A stretch of DNA of 64,000 nucleotides, from NCBI RefSeq assembly GCF_028583425.1, contig NC_072791.1:190502311-190566310 (forward strand). Direction: 5' to 3'. The position numbers were made by a program, and so were the translations under genes. This document shows, piece by piece, positions 21,691-32,249 of the stretch. Within the stretch, counting starts at the first letter, position 1. The number at the start of each line of letters is the position of its first letter. The notes beneath the pieces were generated by a model. That model was not told the DNA's origin. It worked only from the letters and a program-made list of their open reading frames with translations, and made no database searches. This DNA comes from Eublepharis macularius. Taxonomy: Eukaryota > Chordata > Lepidosauria > Squamata > Eublepharidae.

Positions 21691-21826
21691 TTTATATCTG
21701 CTGCACATTTATATGCTGCTTTTCCACTCAGAGTCCCTAAGCTGATTTAATTTTAAAAAATCAAACATTAAAACAACACTTAAAATGTGTTAAATACAAT
21801 AAATAACATTTAGATGTATAAACAAA
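21691..21826 (-). repeat. Antisense LINE 3'-tail remnant
   Basis: 'cacatttatatgctgcttttccactcagagtccctaagctgattta' followed by A-rich sequence is the antisense of a typical LINE 3' end. Confidence 0.5.
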
Positions 21827-21834
21827 CATATACA

Positions 21835-22179
21835 CAGGGCTTTTTTCTGGGAAAAGAGGTGGTGGAACTCAGTGGGTTGCCAGCACAGGGGGCAACTCTT
21901 GGCAGGAGGTAGTGCCCCCGGTACCACATATGTGTATGCAAAGTGCGCGCACGCTCCCAGGACCGCACAATGACGTCACTTTGGGTCAGCTGGAACAAAG
22001 GAGGAGTTTTTTAAAGTTTAAATTGCCCTCTTCAAAAATGGTCACGTGGCTGGTGGCCCTGCCCCCTGATCTCCAGACAGGGGAGTTTAGACTGCCCTCC
22101 ACGCTGCACCAGCCATGTGACCATTTTCAAGAGGTGCCAGAACTCCGTTCCACTGCATTCCAGCTGAAAAAAAGCCCTG
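21835..22179. mobile_element. hAT-type MITE with perfect 8-bp TSD
   Basis: The 345-bp element has inverted ends cagggcttttttctgggaaa and, reversed, cagggctttttttcagctgg, followed by ggaactc/gagttcc words in both arms. The flanks carry an exact 8-bp duplication, catataca, at 21827-21834 and 22180-22187. CAGGG ends with an 8-bp TSD are the hallmark of hAT transposons. No transposase is present, so it was mobilised in trans. Confidence 0.9.
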
Positions 22180-22187
22180 CATATACA

Positions 22188-22840
22188 CATAGTGAGCGGG
22201 TCCAATAAGAGTTTACTGGAAGCATGCCAAACGTAACAAAAGAAGTCTTCACCTTCTGGTGAAAGAGGATGACAGAAGGAGTCAGGCAAATTTTCTTGGG
22301 AAGGGAGTAAATCCGATTGAGTGGTCATGAGTAGGGTTCTGGCTGGGTAGACCTACTTAGGATTGCACTGCCAGATACATAGTTTCTAAAAGACTTCTCT
22401 TCCAATATGGAATCTGACAGTTATCTTACCTGCAGAGGCAGAGTTGAAAGTCTGAGCGCCAACTTCCAGAGATCTGTGTTCATTTTTATGGCTTCTGAAA
22501 TGTAAGTAGGTGCTTTTACTAATAAATGAAAAAGCAATGAGAAAGTGCTGGGCTGATTTATGTACTAATGCCACAGACTATGGGATGACATGGTAGTCCC
22601 ATTGCAGCCCCCTTCAATATTTACAGTATTACTAGAGTGGTTCTGGGACAAAACAAAGCAGAGGGTTCAGCAAATGCAGGTGTGAGTTCCCTGCCACAAC
22701 TATTTCCCTTTGGCCATGCACACATATAGGGAAGGAAATTTTAGAAGTAAGAAGCCCCTGTGTTAAAGGGAAATTTTGATACCGTGCGGACCTCCTACCT
22801 GCATAAAAAAGCCCTCTGGAATAATACAGCTTGGGATGTG
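22188..22840. other. Stretch with one short repeat fragment
   Basis: 'gtagacctacttaggattgcactgcc' at 22349-22374 is a fragment of the small palindromic repeat also seen at 1-32. Nothing else is recognised. Confidence 0.4.
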
Positions 22841-23106
22841 TGTGTTATGTGCAGTCAAGTTGCCTCCGACCTGTGGCGGCCCTATGAATGAGAGAGCTCC
22901 AAAATGTCCTATCATTGTCCTGCTCAGATCCTACGAACTGGAGGACGTGGCTTCTTTTATTGAATCAAGCCATCTCTTTTTGAGTCTTCCTCTTTTCCTA
23001 CTGCCTTCCACTTTTCCTAGTATTATTGACTTTGCCAGAGAATCTTGTCTTCTCATGATGGGACCAAAGTACGAAAGCCTCAGTTTTGTCGTTCTAGCTT
23101 TTAGGG
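22841..23106 (+). mobile_element. RTE/BovB-type LINE 3'-region fragment
   Basis: 'gtgttatgtgcagtcaagttgcctccgacc', 'ggccctatgaatgag', 'gtcttcctcttttcctactgccttc' and 'cttctcatgatgggaccaaagt' occur in the order known from a widespread squamate repeat that I associate with RTE/BovB ends. No RT domain is included, so the family name is moderately secure only. Confidence 0.55.
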
Positions 23107-24584
23107 ACTAGAAGCTATCCCATCAGCTTGGGATAGTTTGTGGAAAACCAGGCAAGTAGGGGCTTTCCCTGCTGAACCACGATGTAGCATTACAGCATGG
23201 CTCAGTAGGGGAAGAGGCAGTGAGGGAAAAGGGGGTTGCAGAAGATTTGGTGAAACTGGCATAATGTCTGCAATTTTGCACGGAAATGATGGGGAAAGGG
23301 GGGGAGCAAGGGTTGGGAAGTTACAGCAGCAAGCAGAGTGGAAATAAGGGTGTGTAGATGTTATTTCCACCAATTTCCACATTCCTTACTCTCTCTTCTT
23401 TAGTGATAGTGTGTTTTAATGCTCCTGTGGGGATACAACCTTATTCAGTATCCTAAATTTTGCAAGTGCTCAGGATTGAGAGGTAACTGCAATTTCACTT
23501 GGTATGTGTTGTAAGGGGATTTCTAGAGTTATGCCAGTGTGACTGACAATGTAATATTGTGCTAGGGGCAGTATGCGCCAAAACACCGGCCCTTGAGTTA
23601 CACTAATGTGGTATGAATTAGCACTGGCATATCTCCAAATACACCAGAGTATCCTTAAGATTCATTAGTATGTTATCATAGTACACCTAGGCCAGGCTAG
23701 ATGCTATTCTAAGTCATTCAGGAGCAGGGCTTAAGATGCCCAACCAGAAGAAAACTTACAACACAAGATATTTATTCTAAATGTAATAACATTCTCCCCT
23801 GTCACGACTCTCCATTTCTGAAGCTGAAAACAATGCATCTCTAAGTTTCTATTTCTTCTTTCAACTGGTCACTTAAAGGGGAAAAAACATATTTTTAAAG
23901 CATATTTTTTAGTCATGTTGATTGTTTCAAACATCTCTCTCTTGCTCTTAATTCTGAGCCTTAGTTTGAACAGTCAAGAAGGGTATTGCAGATTTGACCT
24001 TTTTAGCTCTATCTGGTTTTAGCAATAATTACTGTAAATACTGCATATAATCCTCACAATATCCAAAACATCTGAGGAACATTAATTAGATTGTTACATT
24101 CTTCTCTTTTTATAGATTTAAGCAACAAACAAACAAAACTCTAATCAAACGTACCATAGCCACATGGGTCTAGGCCAGGACAGCAGCTAAGTGCAAATTA
24201 CCAAAAAAAGAAGGGCAACAAATCAGTCAATTTTCCCCTAAACCCGGTTGTTCACATTAACGAAGTTGTTTACTATAGAGTTAGTTTTCCATAAAATCAG
24301 TATTTCTATTTCTTATACATTACAAAGCATCCAGAATTATCCACTTTATTATTGACATCTGTGGCTTTTCTGGAAGCAAACGCTGACATTTTCTGCTAAT
24401 CAAAATCATTTGGTTCTGCTGTGCTCTCATTAAAAATTCAGCATGTGCCTTTTGTTTGTGGATAACCCATCCCACAAGTCTTACCAAGAAAGGAATCCCT
24501 AGAAGATCTGAACATAATTTATAGGTCCTGTTAGTATTTGAATCTCCTTGTAGCACAGTAATCAACAGAGTAATGGATGGGACA
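23107..24584. other. Stretch with nothing recognised
   Basis: Purine-rich sequence near 23210-23340 creates open frames on both strands, but none resembles a protein family. Confidence 0.45.
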
Positions 24585-24740
24585 GACAGTGTGGTGTAGT
24601 GGTCAGGGTATCACACCATAGTTGACCCTGGGGCAGTCTCCCTCAACGTAACCTACTTCACTGGGTAATTGTGAGAATAAAGAGTACATTGTACTCTGCC
24701 CATGGAGGAAAGGCAGTTTAAAAATGTGACTAATAGATAT
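24585..24740 (+). mobile_element. tRNA-derived SINE, partly deleted
   Basis: The A-box region 'cagtgtggtgtagtggtcaggg' is followed by a shortened body ('tgaccctggggcagtctccctc', 'aacctacttcactgggtaattgtgagaataaa'). The B box has been lost by deletion. Confidence 0.6.
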
Positions 24741-24978
24741 AAGCTCCCTGTATGAATCTTTGTCAGAAGCTCACTAACCACAATTAAACTGTTCTAAATC
24801 ACTTAGAGACCTACCCTATAGGGGGAAATAATGCTTACTTTATAGGGTTGTCGGAGAGAGTACCGAAATTGAACCACAACAGGATGCAGAAAGCTGTGTT
24901 GCCCACCTTTGGTGGACAGAACACTATGTATCACCAGATACATAGTCCCCTTAGGATTATGATGGAGTCACTAAAGCA

Positions 24979-24990
24979 ACCTTACTTTCA
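24979..24990. repeat. 12-bp target-site duplication of L1, left copy
   Basis: accttactttca recurs exactly at 25589-25600 and brackets a truncated L1. Confidence 0.8.
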
Positions 24991-25588
24991 TTTTTTAAAA
25001 ATATATTGTTTATTATTTTTCCAAATAAAAAAAGGAAGATAGATATAAGATAAAAGGAGCAAAAAGGGTTTCAGTACAATTTCAGTAGGCTTGCTTATAT
25101 CAACATTATAGTTCTCCAGGTCTTCTAAATAATCTCAATACAATTATAACTGTAAGTTCAGCTATTTCATACATTATTGCCATCTTGTTGGATTCTATTC
25201 TGTATATTTATTATTTAACCATTCGTAAAAGATGTACAAAAAGTCTTCTTCCACTTGTCCGTTCAATATGGGATTTGTCCATTTCTGCAGTTTCCATTAT
25301 CTTCTCTATTAGTTCCTCCTGTTTAGGTATTGCTTGTCGTTTCCAGTAGGACGCAAGTAAAATTCTAGCTGCAGTTACTACATGAATAGTGAAATGCATC
25401 TGTTCTTTGTTTATGTCTGACATACAATTTAACAAAAAACTCTCTGGTTTGAGAGCAATTGAAATTTGTAACACAGTTTGTATCAAGGCATGCACCATTA
25501 TCCAATATTTATGCACCTCTTTACAGGACCACCACATATGAAAAAATGTCCCTGTATGTTTCCCACATTTCCCACATTTATTTGACAC
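24991..25588 (-). mobile_element. Strongly 5'-truncated L1, minus strand
   Basis: The left end is a T run (poly(A) on the minus strand), the flanks carry a 12-bp TSD, and the only coding part is the extreme C-terminus of L1 ORF2. At about 0.6 kb this is a typical dead-on-arrival copy. It is not the same subfamily as the copy at 6133-8250, because the shared C-terminal motif is clearly diverged. Confidence 0.85.
25211..25588 (-). pseudogene. L1 ORF2 C-terminal fragment
   Basis: The 125-codon open frame begins MSNKCGKCGKHTGTFFHMWW and continues SCKEVHKYWIMVHALIQ. This is the L1 C-terminal cysteine region (CxxC...HxWW.C) followed by the ALKPESFLL stretch. The same block in the 6.7-7.2 kb copy reads GTFYHLRWTCNKAKNFWIQ. 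The frame is open to its stop, so this insertion is fairly young, but it lacks endonuclease and RT. Confidence 0.85.
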
Positions 25589-25609
25589 ACCTTACTTTCA
25601 AACACAGAT

Positions 25610-25835
25610 CGCTCATATTTTGCTACCTCCTTTTGGCTGGGGCCAAATCAACTCCAAACATAGTGAAAATGCTATGGCCCCCAAGAGTGCGGTTGCTTCC
25701 AGTTTACCCCGGAAGCGATGTTACCAGAGGGCCTCCAGAGTATGCGGGCACTTTGCACACATGTGTAATGCTCAGATTAGGGCCACAGCCCCCATTCTCT
25801 GGTTTCGAGGTGGGGGGCTGGCAACCCTAGCTAAA
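25610..25835. repeat. Remnant of a DNA-transposon-like squamate repeat
   Basis: It ends 'gtttcgaggtggggggctggcaaccctag', and the body has 'agtttaccccggaagcgatg' and 'gcactttgcacacatgtgtaatg'. The ggcaaccctag end is shared with 39080-39560. Only one terminus is clear. Confidence 0.5.
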
Positions 25836-25899
25836 AATAAAGAGATAACATGAACCATGCATGTTATCTACAACTTTTGTTTGTCATACAATAAAATAC

Positions 25900-26035
25900 C
25901 ATTTTCTGCATTAACATGTCATCATTTTTGCCTGTTTCAGATTGTGTTCTCCTAATCCACCCTGAGTCTCAATCAGAAAGGCATACTATAAATAAGAAAT
26001 GAAATAAAAAATAAAATAAAAAATACAAGTTCAAA
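25900..26035 (+). repeat. LINE 3' tail, plus strand
   Basis: 'ccaccctgagtctcaatcagaaaggcatactataaataagaaatg' followed by an (AAAAT)n-rich tail is a clear LINE 3' end. Upstream coding is absent. Confidence 0.6.
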
Positions 26036-26184
26036 ACAATAAGAATTTGGTGAACAACTGGGGAGGGGTCCTAAAAACCATACCATTCCAAGGAGGCGGT
26101 GTGAAAACATTCTTGTGTGGATTGTTCTTGACTGGAATAGTTCATCTGCCTTTACCAGTAATGAGCGCCATCAAGCAAAAATTA

Positions 26185-26605
26185 TTTGCTTGTTTGTTTA
26201 AAGCACTTCTCACCCACTCACTTTTCTCCAAGGAACTCAGGATGGGTTACAACATAATAATAATATATACAACAGAATTAAAACCAAGAAATCCAAAACA
26301 CTGTTCAAAAATATGGAGCTAATGATTATCTCATAAAACCAAGTAGCCCACCTTCATTAGTCTCTTTCAAATAATTCTGTTTTTATAGCAATGCAGGAAT
26401 GCAACAATGTAGAGGCCTTCCTAATATCCTAAGGAAGACTATTCCATAAAGTGGCAGCATAGACAAAAATGCTCCCATCTAAACAAACAATGTTTGGAAT
26501 TGCCTACAGGCCAGGAGCTGAAGCAGGTTTTCATTAGAAGATCCCGGTTGCCACAGTGGAGTATTGAGGGAGAGGTGGGCTTGCAGATATGAGGGTCCCA
26601 GGCCC
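26185..26605 (-). mobile_element. L2/CR1-group LINE 3' region, minus strand
   Basis: The left end has an antisense tail (gcttgtttgtttaaagc) and 'ccaaggaactcaggatgggttac', the antisense of a LINE 3' end. It continues with 'aaggaagactattccataaagtggcagc' and 'ccacagtggagtattgag', the antisense of a 3' untranslated region. It lies directly beside another LINE that ends at 26616. Confidence 0.65.
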
Positions 26606-26615
26606 CACTAAGCTA

Positions 26616-28090
26616 TCTTTTTGTTTGTTTGTTTGCTCAAAATATTTCTATGGTTGAGACGGCTTACAATTAAAAACTGCAGTATAAAAAAGCCATTACA
26701 ACACACACAAACCACTTTAAAAAACACAAGCAATTAGACCTAAACGGCATAAAAACTACCCATAACACAGAAGCAGACCATTAAAAAGCTGGTAATATAA
26801 AATCCCTCATTAAAAGCCTGGGTCAAAAAGATGTGTTTTAGCCTGGTGCCTAAAATAAAGTAAAGTAGGCATTAAGTGAGCCTCAAGGGGGAAAGGTGCT
26901 CCAAAAGCAAGATGCTACCACAGAAAACGCCCTCTCTAGCCTCTAAAGGTGGGAACACAGAGGGCAAGTATAAAGGGGCAGATCTTAACTGGTGGGCTGG
27001 ATAGTGGGGCAGGTGATGGTCCTTCATGTACCCTGGTCCAAAGTTGTTTAGGGCCTTAAAAGATAAGAAACATCACTTTGAATTGTGCCTGGAAACAGAT
27101 GGCTAACCATGATCTTTCAGCACTGGGTGATATGATCCCTGTAATCGACCCCTGAGAGTAATCTGGCTGCTGCATTTTGGACCAATTTAAGTTTCCAAAG
27201 GCAGCTCCAGACGGAGTGCATTACAGTAATCTAATGAGGATGTAGAGCATTGATCATTGTGGACAGATCACATTTTTCGAGGAATGGCTGTAGGTGGTAA
27301 ACCAGCCATAGCTGATAAATGGTGTTATGTGCCACAGAGGAGACCTGAGCCTCCCACTATAGGCCAGGATCTAGTAGCACCTCCAAACTATGAATCTGCA
27401 ACCCCTTCAGGACAGGCTGACTCCACAGTCCCTTTTCTTCCCTACTGAGCCACAGCACCTCAGTCTTGTCTGGATTGAGCTTCAGTTTACTGGCCCTCAT
27501 CCATCCTGTTACCTTCTCCAGGCATCTATTCAGGACTTCCACAGACTTACCTAGTATAACTGTTAAGGAGAAAGAGAGCTGGGTGTCATCTGCATATTGG
27601 TGACACCTCGCTCTGAATCCCCAGATGACTTCTCTCAGTGATTTCATGTAGCAAGTTAAATAGCATGGGGGACAAGATCAAACCCCATAGGACACCATGA
27701 CATAAATGCCACTGGGCTGTGCTTGGAGCTTCAAAACCTTGAACTGAATCCAGAACCAAATAGGCATCCTGTATGCTTTTACAATTAGCGTTAAATATGC
27801 AGATTCCTGCCAACACCCACTAACAAGAGAGTGGCAGCGGAAGTCTCCGAGTTGTCCCACATAAACCATGTTACAGTTTTCCAAGCCTCGACGTTACTGT
27901 GGCATGGATCAGTATGGTCAGATAACAAAATGCACCTTGGCTGCTGTTTTTTTAAAAAAATGAGGTTGGCAGGATCCAACTTCACTCCCTAACTGAATCC
28001 AACCATTTTCTCCCACAAAAGTCAGAAAGATCGTACCCTCCAGGACCTCAGCCTTTCTGACCCTCATCACCTCCATCTTGTTTGGATTCA
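26616..28090 (-). mobile_element. L2/CR1-group LINE, 3' half, minus strand
   Basis: The left end is a (GTTT)n tail, read as (AAAC)n on the minus strand, followed by a terminal 'gtaagccgtctcaacc'. The minus strand carries RT pieces and a C-terminal region (FKALNNFGPGYM, LRSAPLYLPSV, EAREG). A further antisense fragment with 'gcctttctgaccctcatcacctcc' at about 27960-28090 looks like a second, overlapping copy of the same RT segment, so the right border may be two insertions. Confidence 0.75.
27240..27820 (-). pseudogene. LINE reverse transcriptase remnant with YADD
   Basis: Minus-strand pieces in order: CHGVLWGLILSPMLFN (the G.LSP.LFN RT block), a short spacer, HQYADDTQLSFS with the YADD catalytic motif intact, VEVLNRCLEKVTGWM, then KLKLNPDKTEVLWLS, and after a frame change LDYCNALRLEL. 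This is the palm and thumb of an L2/CR1-group RT, which copies its own mRNA at a nicked target. Stops and frameshifts inactivate it. Confidence 0.8.
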
Positions 28091-28164
28091 GCTTATTTGT
28101 CCTCTGTCACTTGTCCATAGCTGACAAGCTCTCTCTCTCCCAACCCTCCTCTCTCTGAAATTTT

Positions 28165-28295
28165 CCTTACAAAAGTGTGTGAAATGATGTCCTTCAAACG
28201 TGCATTTGAAGAAGTGAACTCTGACTCACAAAAGCTCATGCTGGAATAAAAGTCTTCAAGGTTGCCACTGGACTCCTGTTCTGTTTTGCTAAGCA
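28165..28295 (+). mobile_element. PLE-type 3' tail, plus strand
   Basis: 'ttgaagaagtgaactctgactcac', 'aaaagctcatgctggaataaaag' and 'gttgccactggactcctgttctg' follow the order of the better tail at 31163-31268. The stem II hairpin here would be GTGA/TCAC. The GAAA box has mutated to AAAA. Confidence 0.65.
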
Positions 28296-29489
28296 TTGAC
28301 CTACGGCAGAGACACGCTGACTTTCGTAGCTCTTGTTCGGGACAGAAGGAGACACTTCACATCTGTAAGCAATTCTGGATGTTTTATGTTCTTCAGTAAT
28401 GTTGCAAACAGCAGCTGGGGAGAGAAGCCAGCCGTGGATGGTTCCGTTCTGCACAGCGTGCACATAGCCAGCCATTTTCTGACCATAGACAATGTATGCC
28501 TTCATGCGCCAGTGCCCTTGCACCAGCTAATTAGCAACACTTAATTTTATTTTTATAGTCAAACTGTACTGTTCATCCCCCTTGTTTAAATTCACTGGAG
28601 GAACAACAAGACAGCAGTCAATAGGAAATCCTGAGCTATCCCTCCTCCCATCTATTTTAAAAATGACAAGAGATAAACAAGGAACTAATGCTAATTTGCT
28701 ACTAATTCATACAAACTAAATACCGTGTTGGATGTATCTTCTGGATCTGTTCTTGTTATACAGTAAATCTCATACATTTCTTGAAGCCTCTTAATTCATT
28801 GGCAGTTTGTGAGCTGTAGTGCCATATATCCACTTGTTTCTTTTGTTTTAATTTACATCGAAGAGCTGAGGCTCCTAATTACCTCTTGTCAAACCTTGCT
28901 CACAGTGTTTTGTTTTTAATACAGAAAAATGTAAGGAGCTGCATGTAGGCAAGTTTGTACCTACAGAAAGCATTTTTCCCTCCCATTTCTGTAGCATTAT
29001 AGCCGGGGTTTGTTTATTTTTCTTCTTTCCAATGCCTTATAGATGTGTGCTGCTGGTAAAACAGCAAGCCTACAGAATGTACCAGCAGTCTGTTCTTTGA
29101 ATCATCATACACCAGTCCAGAAAAGGCATGGACTGAGGTCAGGTTTCTGGCAAATTTCACTTGGCTGCCACATTTCTCATACACACATTATATATTTCAC
29201 ATGCATACCTACCGAAAATGAAGGTATAGATGAAATTATTTGAGCAGGAGAGTATATAACAGGAATGGAAAGCAGAAAAGGGTTAGCACAAGGGTCATAA
29301 TGCAAGCAAAAGTAAAAGCTGATTCAGGGAAATGTTACATTCCCTAACATTATTATTTTAGTTTGCTCTTCTCTTGCTAACTACTTGCTTTCTTGACACA
29401 AAGGCATGTGACAGAAACTCAGAGGTGCTGAGAGGGATATGGCTGCAATCTCAATGACATTTTCCTGGGAATAAAATGTAGGAATTACA
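28296..29489. other. Stretch with nothing firmly recognised
   Basis: The first 230 bases are open on both strands and the minus strand has an acceptor-like ctctccccag at about 28416-28425, but no conserved protein is recognised. The remainder is AT-rich and featureless. Confidence 0.35.
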
Positions 29490-30470
29490 TATTGCGATAA
29501 CATATGCAGCAACAGATAGTATGTACTCTACGCAGTGGTATCATCCACAGTCCTTTTCCCTTCTTTAAAGCTTCTTTCTGAACCATTCTGTTATAGTATA
29601 TCCCTATTACCTATATAAGAAAGCCCTCCTGAAATTCAGTTTTGCATAGTTTGCAGAATGCCAGGAGAGTGGGAGCCTTTCTGACCTTATTAGGAACTGG
29701 GACTGCAACAGAGAATTCACATGTATGGACAGTTGTTGATCATGTCCATTTGGAGGGCTGTCATGGAGCATGAGGTGGCCCCAAAGATATGAAGGCTGTG
29801 AAAGTCTGTGTACATGATAGTCAATACCTTGAATTGAACCTGGTAATAGGCAGCCAATGGAGGGACTGCAGAATAGGAGTAATATGTATGCTCTGCCTAG
29901 CTTCTGATAATAATCAAGCTGTGACAGGGGCTGAAGTCCTTGAATTGCATTACAGTAGTCTAACCTTGCTGTTACCATGGTGTGGTACTAGGTGGCCATA
30001 TAGACCAAGTCTAGGAAGACGGCCACCTTCTGAGCTAAACCAAGTTTGAAGAGTTTTTTGCAGCTGCATTAACTTACTTCTCTAGCATGACTTTTGTTTA
30101 CATTCAGATGGAGCTCATCAGCTAAGCTACTAGGGCCACCACTGTCCCATGGCTCAGCATGAAGCCAGACTGAAAAGGGTCCAGAGCAAATGAATTATCC
30201 AAGGAGACCTGAAGTTGGTCCTCTACTGCTCACTTTTCCCAGAAAGAGCTGATTAAAGACTGGGTAATAATTCGACTCATAATTTTTCTATAGAGATTTT
30301 TTTTTAAGTAGCCACTTTTTGAGTGGCTGAGGGAAGGTGACCTGAGTTAGTGATTGATTTATGATAGACACCAGTGGCTGGTTAATGTGGCCTTGGACAC
30401 CTTTAGCAGCCAGACTTCCACTCAAAGGCTCAGTGCAAAGGATTAAGCCCAATGTATTAATAATGGCATA
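29490..30470 (-). mobile_element. L2/CR1-group LINE with internal deletion, minus strand
   Basis: Minus-strand coding pieces are INQSLTQVTFPQPLKKWLL (30350-30300, the region before the RT fingers), FQSGFMLSHGTVVALV (near 30165), then directly AVFLDL and MVTARLDYCNAIQG at 29978, ending NFRRAFLYR near 29607. The RT palm with YADD is missing, so about 200 codons are deleted. The 3' untranslated start (29600-29490) matches the start of the 3' region at 59270-59200. Confidence 0.75.
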
Positions 30471-30471
30471 T

Positions 30472-30965
30472 GTCAGTCCCTGGCAGGTAGATCCCCCAAG
30501 TTCTCCACAGCAACCACACAGGTATATTGGATGAAGTAACTTTATTAGAGATCCATCAAGTTCAAGGTGCTCAGACAACGGGATTGGCAGAAGTGACGTA
30601 AATGGGGTTGGTAGTGTTAGTTATAGGGAAGATTCCCACCTTCAGGACAGTGACCGTTAAAGTTCTGGCATGAAGGAACCAGGGGGGTTGAAGGGGAGAA
30701 AACAGGTTTAGGCGAGACAGAGCAAAGAATGAAACCATCTCAGTTCCCAAGAAGGATACATCTCAAGCAGGCTGCAGACGGCATTCAAGGACACTTGCTC
30801 AAAGCGGCAGGGAAAGAGAAAGTAAATACTTGCAAAATAACCCACTGGCTTCGCATCAATAAGAAACTTCCCATGCCCTCAAGAGGATCAGCACATAACA
30901 CAGAATACATACATGGCAGATATGCAGGATGGCATATATGACAGCATATCAGATACAGCATAATC
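30472..30965 (-). mobile_element. LINE 3' untranslated region copy, minus strand
   Basis: Its left border 'tgtcagtccctggcaggtagatccccc' is shared with 58577 ('tgtcagtccctggcagttagatcccc'). The two copies also share catctcagttcc/cattccctcc, aagatacat and gccttcaag-type words further in. On the minus strand this is the terminal 3' region of the LINE family whose coding end lies at 59500-59260. It abuts the coding part of a second LINE copy at 30470. Confidence 0.6.
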
Positions 30966-30969
30966 ACTA

Positions 30970-31147
30970 ATAAACAGGACTCTTGTAGCACCTTCATGTC
31001 TAACAAATGTTTTATTCAAACAAAGCTTTCATGGATGAGATCCCACTTCTTAGCATCTGAAGGAGAGGTCTGGTCCACAAAAGCTTATTCTGGAATAAAA
31101 TTTAATCAGCACCAAAAAACTCTTGTTTATTTTAGCTGCTAAAACTA
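30970..31147. repeat. Foldback pair of PLE-type tails
   Basis: A minus-oriented tail (gactcttgtagcaccttcatgtctaac, 'aaagctttcatgg') at 30978-31055 is followed after a short spacer by a plus-oriented tail ('aaaagcttattctggaataaaatt', 'accaaaaaactcttg') at 31076-31130. Together they form a large imperfect hairpin. Confidence 0.55.
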
Positions 31148-31149
31148 AC

Positions 31150-31281
31150 ACTAACACCTTTCATCGATCCAGAGTTAGCCATGCATCTGATGAAGAGAAC
31201 TGTGGTTCTCGAAAGCTTATGCTACAGTAAAGTTGGTTAGTCTTAAAGGTGCTACTGGACTCTTTTCTACTAACACCTTTC
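31150..31281 (+). mobile_element. PLE-type 3' tail with 13-bp TSD, plus strand
   Basis: actaacacctttc flanks the unit at 31150-31162 and 31269-31281. The 106-bp body has 'gttagccatgcatctgatgaag', the hairpin, 'gaaagcttatgctacagtaaag' and 'cttaaaggtgctactggactc'. TSD and 5' truncation show that it moves as a retroelement in its own right or as a tail of a larger PLE. Confidence 0.75.
31187..31224 (+). ncRNA. Hammerhead-ribozyme-like core in PLE tail
   Basis: CTGATGA (31187-31193), one extra A, stem II GAGAAC/GTTCTC (31195-31200 with 31205-31210, loop TGTG), GAAA (31211-31214), stem III GC/GC closing TTAT plus the A-U pair, then U-A. Stem II covaries with the copy at 20597-20634 (GAGAGC/GCTCTC). 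Stem I pairing next to the core is not visible. Confidence 0.4.
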
Positions 31282-31494
31282 TAGAATCACTAATAAAATA
31301 TAATTCACAAAAATTATTTAAAGAAATCATCCAATTGTCAACTAGATTTTAAATCTCTCATGTTGCATCAATATACAAGACCAGTAAAGCAACAAAAATC
31401 AAAAAGTAAAAGCCACTCAAAACCTTCTGAAATAGGAGGAAGACCCACCCATTACCCTGTGTTTATAGATATAAATGTTGGTGTGAAATTTTCA

Positions 31495-31604
31495 TTTCAT
31501 GTATCTGAAGAGGCGTGACTCACGAAAGTGTATGCCGAAATAAACTTGATTAGTCTTAAAGATGCCACTGGTTTTCTGTTTTACTTTGCTACAACAGATA
31601 ACAT
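31495..31604 (+). mobile_element. PLE-type tail, left part, interrupted by a palindromic insertion
   Basis: 'tctgaagaggcgtgactcacg', 'aaagtgtatgccgaaataaac', 'cttaaagatgccactgg' and 'ttactttgctacaacagataac' follow tail order. The tail continues after the insertion with 'caatagataacatggctactc' at 32251-32271. Confidence 0.7.
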
Positions 31605-32249
31605 TCTGTTAGAAACCCAGCAACTCAGGAGGTGTTGATTCTAATGCAGTATGAAATATACTGCAAGTCACATCACACAGTTGGTAGAAGCCGACGGAAC
31701 AATGACGGCATTGTTCCGTCGGCTTCTACCAACTGTGTGATGTGACTTGGAGCGGTTGGGAAAGATTGAAACAAGAAATGCCCATGAGGAAGTCCCAGTA
31801 TGAAACGGGGATTAGAAAATTGCTGGCTTAGACTCGTAGGGCTGTTCTTGGAGTGAGATTCAGCTCAAGGTCGCTTCCATCCAACTGGCCTTTGGTGGTT
31901 CTCAAAGCAAGAGTTCCAGCTTCAAGCCACTTTCCGCCGTTATTGCACTTTGAATCTGACATATGGACTCCTCACCAGTTGGACTTATGCCTGTATAGAC
32001 ACTGTATGAACTATGCACGATTATATAGCTGCTAGTTCTGTATTCCTTTTACTATTTATTAATGTTGTATATGAAATGTTGTGTATGAAGTATTTATGAG
32101 ATTGATACTTATGACATTGATTGACACATATTCTTTTTGCATTTAGCACTTTATTACACTGGATATATTTCATACTGCGTTAGAATCAACACCTCCTGAG
32201 TTGCTGGGTTTCTAACAGAGTGTATATCGGAGGTACCCTCGTTGCTTAG
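31605..32249. mobile_element. Palindromic PLE-like insertion inside a PLE tail
   Basis: The flanks carry a 14-bp TSD with one mismatch: acaacagataacat at 31591-31604 and acaatagataacat at 32250-32263. The outer arms, 31605-31660 and 32163-32218, are inverted copies (tctgttagaaacccagcaac at the left edge). An inner perfect palindrome of about 39-bp arms around a 4-bp loop (acgg) lies at 31665-31747. So the left piece is an inverted, internally deleted copy of the right piece, joined head to head. The right piece has PLE-type features ('catgaggaag...tatgaaacgggg', 'gcactttattacac'). Confidence 0.7.

Noticed and set aside
28236..28523. 95-codon minus-strand open frame with an acceptor-like site
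   Set aside because: The other strand is open as well, the frame runs into a PLE tail at its end, and no protein family is recognised.
30472..30965. Solo LTR of an endogenous retrovirus (starts tg)
   Set aside because: The matching copy at 58577 is continuous with a LINE C-terminus; no CA end, primer-binding site or flanking duplication was seen.
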